Of a stretch of DNA of 5,135 nt, positions 3,869-5,135 are shown one piece after another (positions within the stretch are counted from its first letter, which is position 1; the number at the start of each line of letters is the position of its first letter). The DNA comes from Lachnospiraceae bacterium (lineage in GTDB: Bacteria > Bacillota > Clostridia > Lachnospirales > Lachnospiraceae), in the NCBI GenBank assembly GCA_003446735.1, contig DMCJ01000123.1, forward strand, positions 1 through 5,135, read 5' to 3'. Position numbers and translations under genes: made by a program. A model generated the notes under the pieces. It was not told where the DNA came from and searched no databases. It saw only the letters and a program-made list of their open reading frames with translations.

Positions 3869-5135
3869 ATGGAAAAGAACAGGATTCGTCCGATCCCGTC
3901 CGGCAAGGACGTGCGCATGACCTATCAGAGGCAGGAAGAAGTTCTCGAAATGCCCAACCTGATAGAAGTGCAGAAGGATTCTTATGACTGGTTTCTGAAA
4001 GAGGGACTCAAAGAGGTATTTGACGATATCTCTCCCATCACAGATTACAGCGATCATCTGAGCCTTGAATTTGTGGACTTTGAGCTTTGCAGGGATGATG
4101 TGAAGTATTCCATCGAGAAGTGCAAGGAAAGAGATGCCACATATGCCGCTCCCTTAAAGGTAAGGGTACGTCTCTACAACAAGGAGAAGGATGAGATAAG
4201 CGAGCATGAGATATTCATGGGTGATCTTCCTCTTATGACCGAGACCGGTACATTCGTCATCAACGGTGCCGAGCGTGTCATCGTAAGTCAGCTGGTTCGT
4301 TCTCCCGGTATTTATTATGGTATAAGCCATGATAAGATCGGTAAGGAGCTTTTTTCGTGTACGGTTATTCCCAACCGTGGCGCATGGCTCGAGTATGAGA
4401 CCGACTCTAACGATGTATTCTCCGTACGTGTGGACAGGACCAGAAAGGTTCCGATCACAGTATTTATCCGTGCGCTCGGTATAGGTACGAACCAGGAGAT
4501 CAGGGATCTGTTCGGAGACGAAGCCAAGATCGAAGCCAGCTTCGCAAAGGATCCTGCCATCACAGAGAAGAATCCCAACGGAAGTTATGAGGACGGCCTT
4601 CTTGAATTATATAAGAAGATCAGACCCGGAGAGCCTCTTAACGTTGACAGTGCCGAGAGTCTTATCACGGCTATGTTCTTCGACCCCAGAAGATATGACC
4701 TTGCGAAAGTCGGAAGGTATAAATTCAATAAGAAATTAATGTTAAGGAACCGTATAAGGAACCGTGTTCTTGCAGAGGACGTTGTAGATCCCTATACAGG
4801 TGAGATCCTTGCAAGCGCAGGCACGACCGTTGATATCGAGCTTGCTGATAAGATCCAGAATGCGGCAGTTACCTATGTTACCATCCAGACAGAGGAGAAG
4901 AACGAAAGAGTCCTTTCCAACATGATGGTTGACATCACCAACTTCGTGGATTGCAATCCCAAGGATCTTGGTATCACTGAGCTTGTATATTTCCCCGTAT
5001 TACAGCAGATCATCGCTGAATATGCGGAGAAGCCCGATGAGATCGCGGACGCCATCAGAAGAAACGTCCATGACCTTATCCCCAAGCATATTACAAAGGA
5101 AGATATCTTAGCTTCCATCAACTACAATATGCATC
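3869..5135 (+). CDS. rpoB: RNA polymerase beta subunit, N-terminal ~422 residues (3' end outside window)
   Basis: RpoB is the beta subunit of RNA polymerase and forms one side of the active-site cleft and the rifampicin pocket. The frame is open from 3869 through the last base with no stop. It begins MEKNRIRPIPSGKDVRMTYQ, then EMPNLIEVQKDSYDWFL (about 28-44) and the first protrusion segment ending near LEFVDF. The nearly invariant NGAERVIVSQLVRSPG block starts at about residue 132. The lobe (RpoB_2 region) covers about 140-350. The visible part ends in HITKEDILASINYNMH, so the fork, the main rifampicin-resistance clusters and the catalytic part lie beyond the window. An in-frame ATG at 3863 would add only MS. 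It follows rplL in the usual bacterial order, but has its own promoter and leader; rpoC probably follows. Confidence 0.97.
   Translation, partial: MEKNRIRPIPSGKDVRMTYQRQEEVLEMPNLIEVQKDSYDWFLKEGLKEVFDDISPITDYSDHLSLEFVDFELCRDDVKYSIEKCKERDATYAAPLKVRVRLYNKEKDEISEHEIFMGDLPLMTETGTFVINGAERVIVSQLVRSPGIYYGISHDKIGKELFSCTVIPNRGAWLEYETDSNDVFSVRVDRTRKVPITVFIRALGIGTNQEIRDLFGDEAKIEASFAKDPAITEKNPNGSYEDGLLELYKKIRPGEPLNVDSAESLITAMFFDPRRYDLAKVGRYKFNKKLMLRNRIRNRVLAEDVVDPYTGEILASAGTTVDIELADKIQNAAVTYVTIQTEEKNERVLSNMMVDITNFVDCNPKDLGITELVYFPVLQQIIAEYAEKPDEIADAIRRNVHDLIPKHITKEDILASINYNMH

Noticed and set aside
3654..3920. 88-codon open frame on the + strand
   Set aside because: It runs through the hairpin, promoter and leader and into the start of rpoB in another frame, with no ribosome binding site.

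Overview
The window looks like chromosomal core-genome DNA from a low-to-moderate-GC Firmicute. It most resembles a Clostridia/Lachnospiraceae-type organism, an inference from the RpoB N-terminus (MEKNRIRP...), strong AGGAGG-type ribosome binding sites, an L10-leader attenuator and the L7/L12 sequence. No CRISPR array, tRNA, rRNA, prophage or transposase gene is visible. All genes are on the + strand.

Layout: (1) 1-48 is the last 15 codons of a gene ending in a SEC-C zinc-binding motif, probably secA. (2) 111-2162 is thrS, a full-length threonyl-tRNA synthetase with all editing and catalytic zinc ligands, but with an insertion of about 40 residues and variant motif sequences. (3) 2163-2609 is a 447-bp non-coding stretch. 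It holds a ~220-bp imperfect palindrome (about 2168-2388) that looks like a MITE/REP-type element, whose left end also makes a good terminator for thrS. The rplJ promoter, an L10-type autoregulatory leader and an intrinsic attenuator follow. (4) 2610-3221 rplJ (L10, with an acidic repeat tail) and 3249-3629 rplL (L7/L12) encode the ribosomal stalk. (5) 3630-3868 is a 239-bp gap with a strong hairpin, a sigma-70/SigA-type promoter and a structured leader. (6) 3869 to the window end is the N-terminal third of rpoB (RNA polymerase beta).

How it works together: rplJ and rplL are made from their own promoter under feedback attenuation by their products. rpoB follows in the usual order, but has its own promoter plus a hairpin between it and rplL, so stalk protein and polymerase synthesis can be uncoupled. 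rplK-rplA, which often precede rplJ in bacteria, are absent; thrS and the palindromic element sit there instead.

I found no clear new multi-gene system. The most distinctive things are the palindromic element between thrS and the rplJ promoter, the rpoB leader with competing hairpins, the insertion-bearing ThrRS and the acidic L10 tail.
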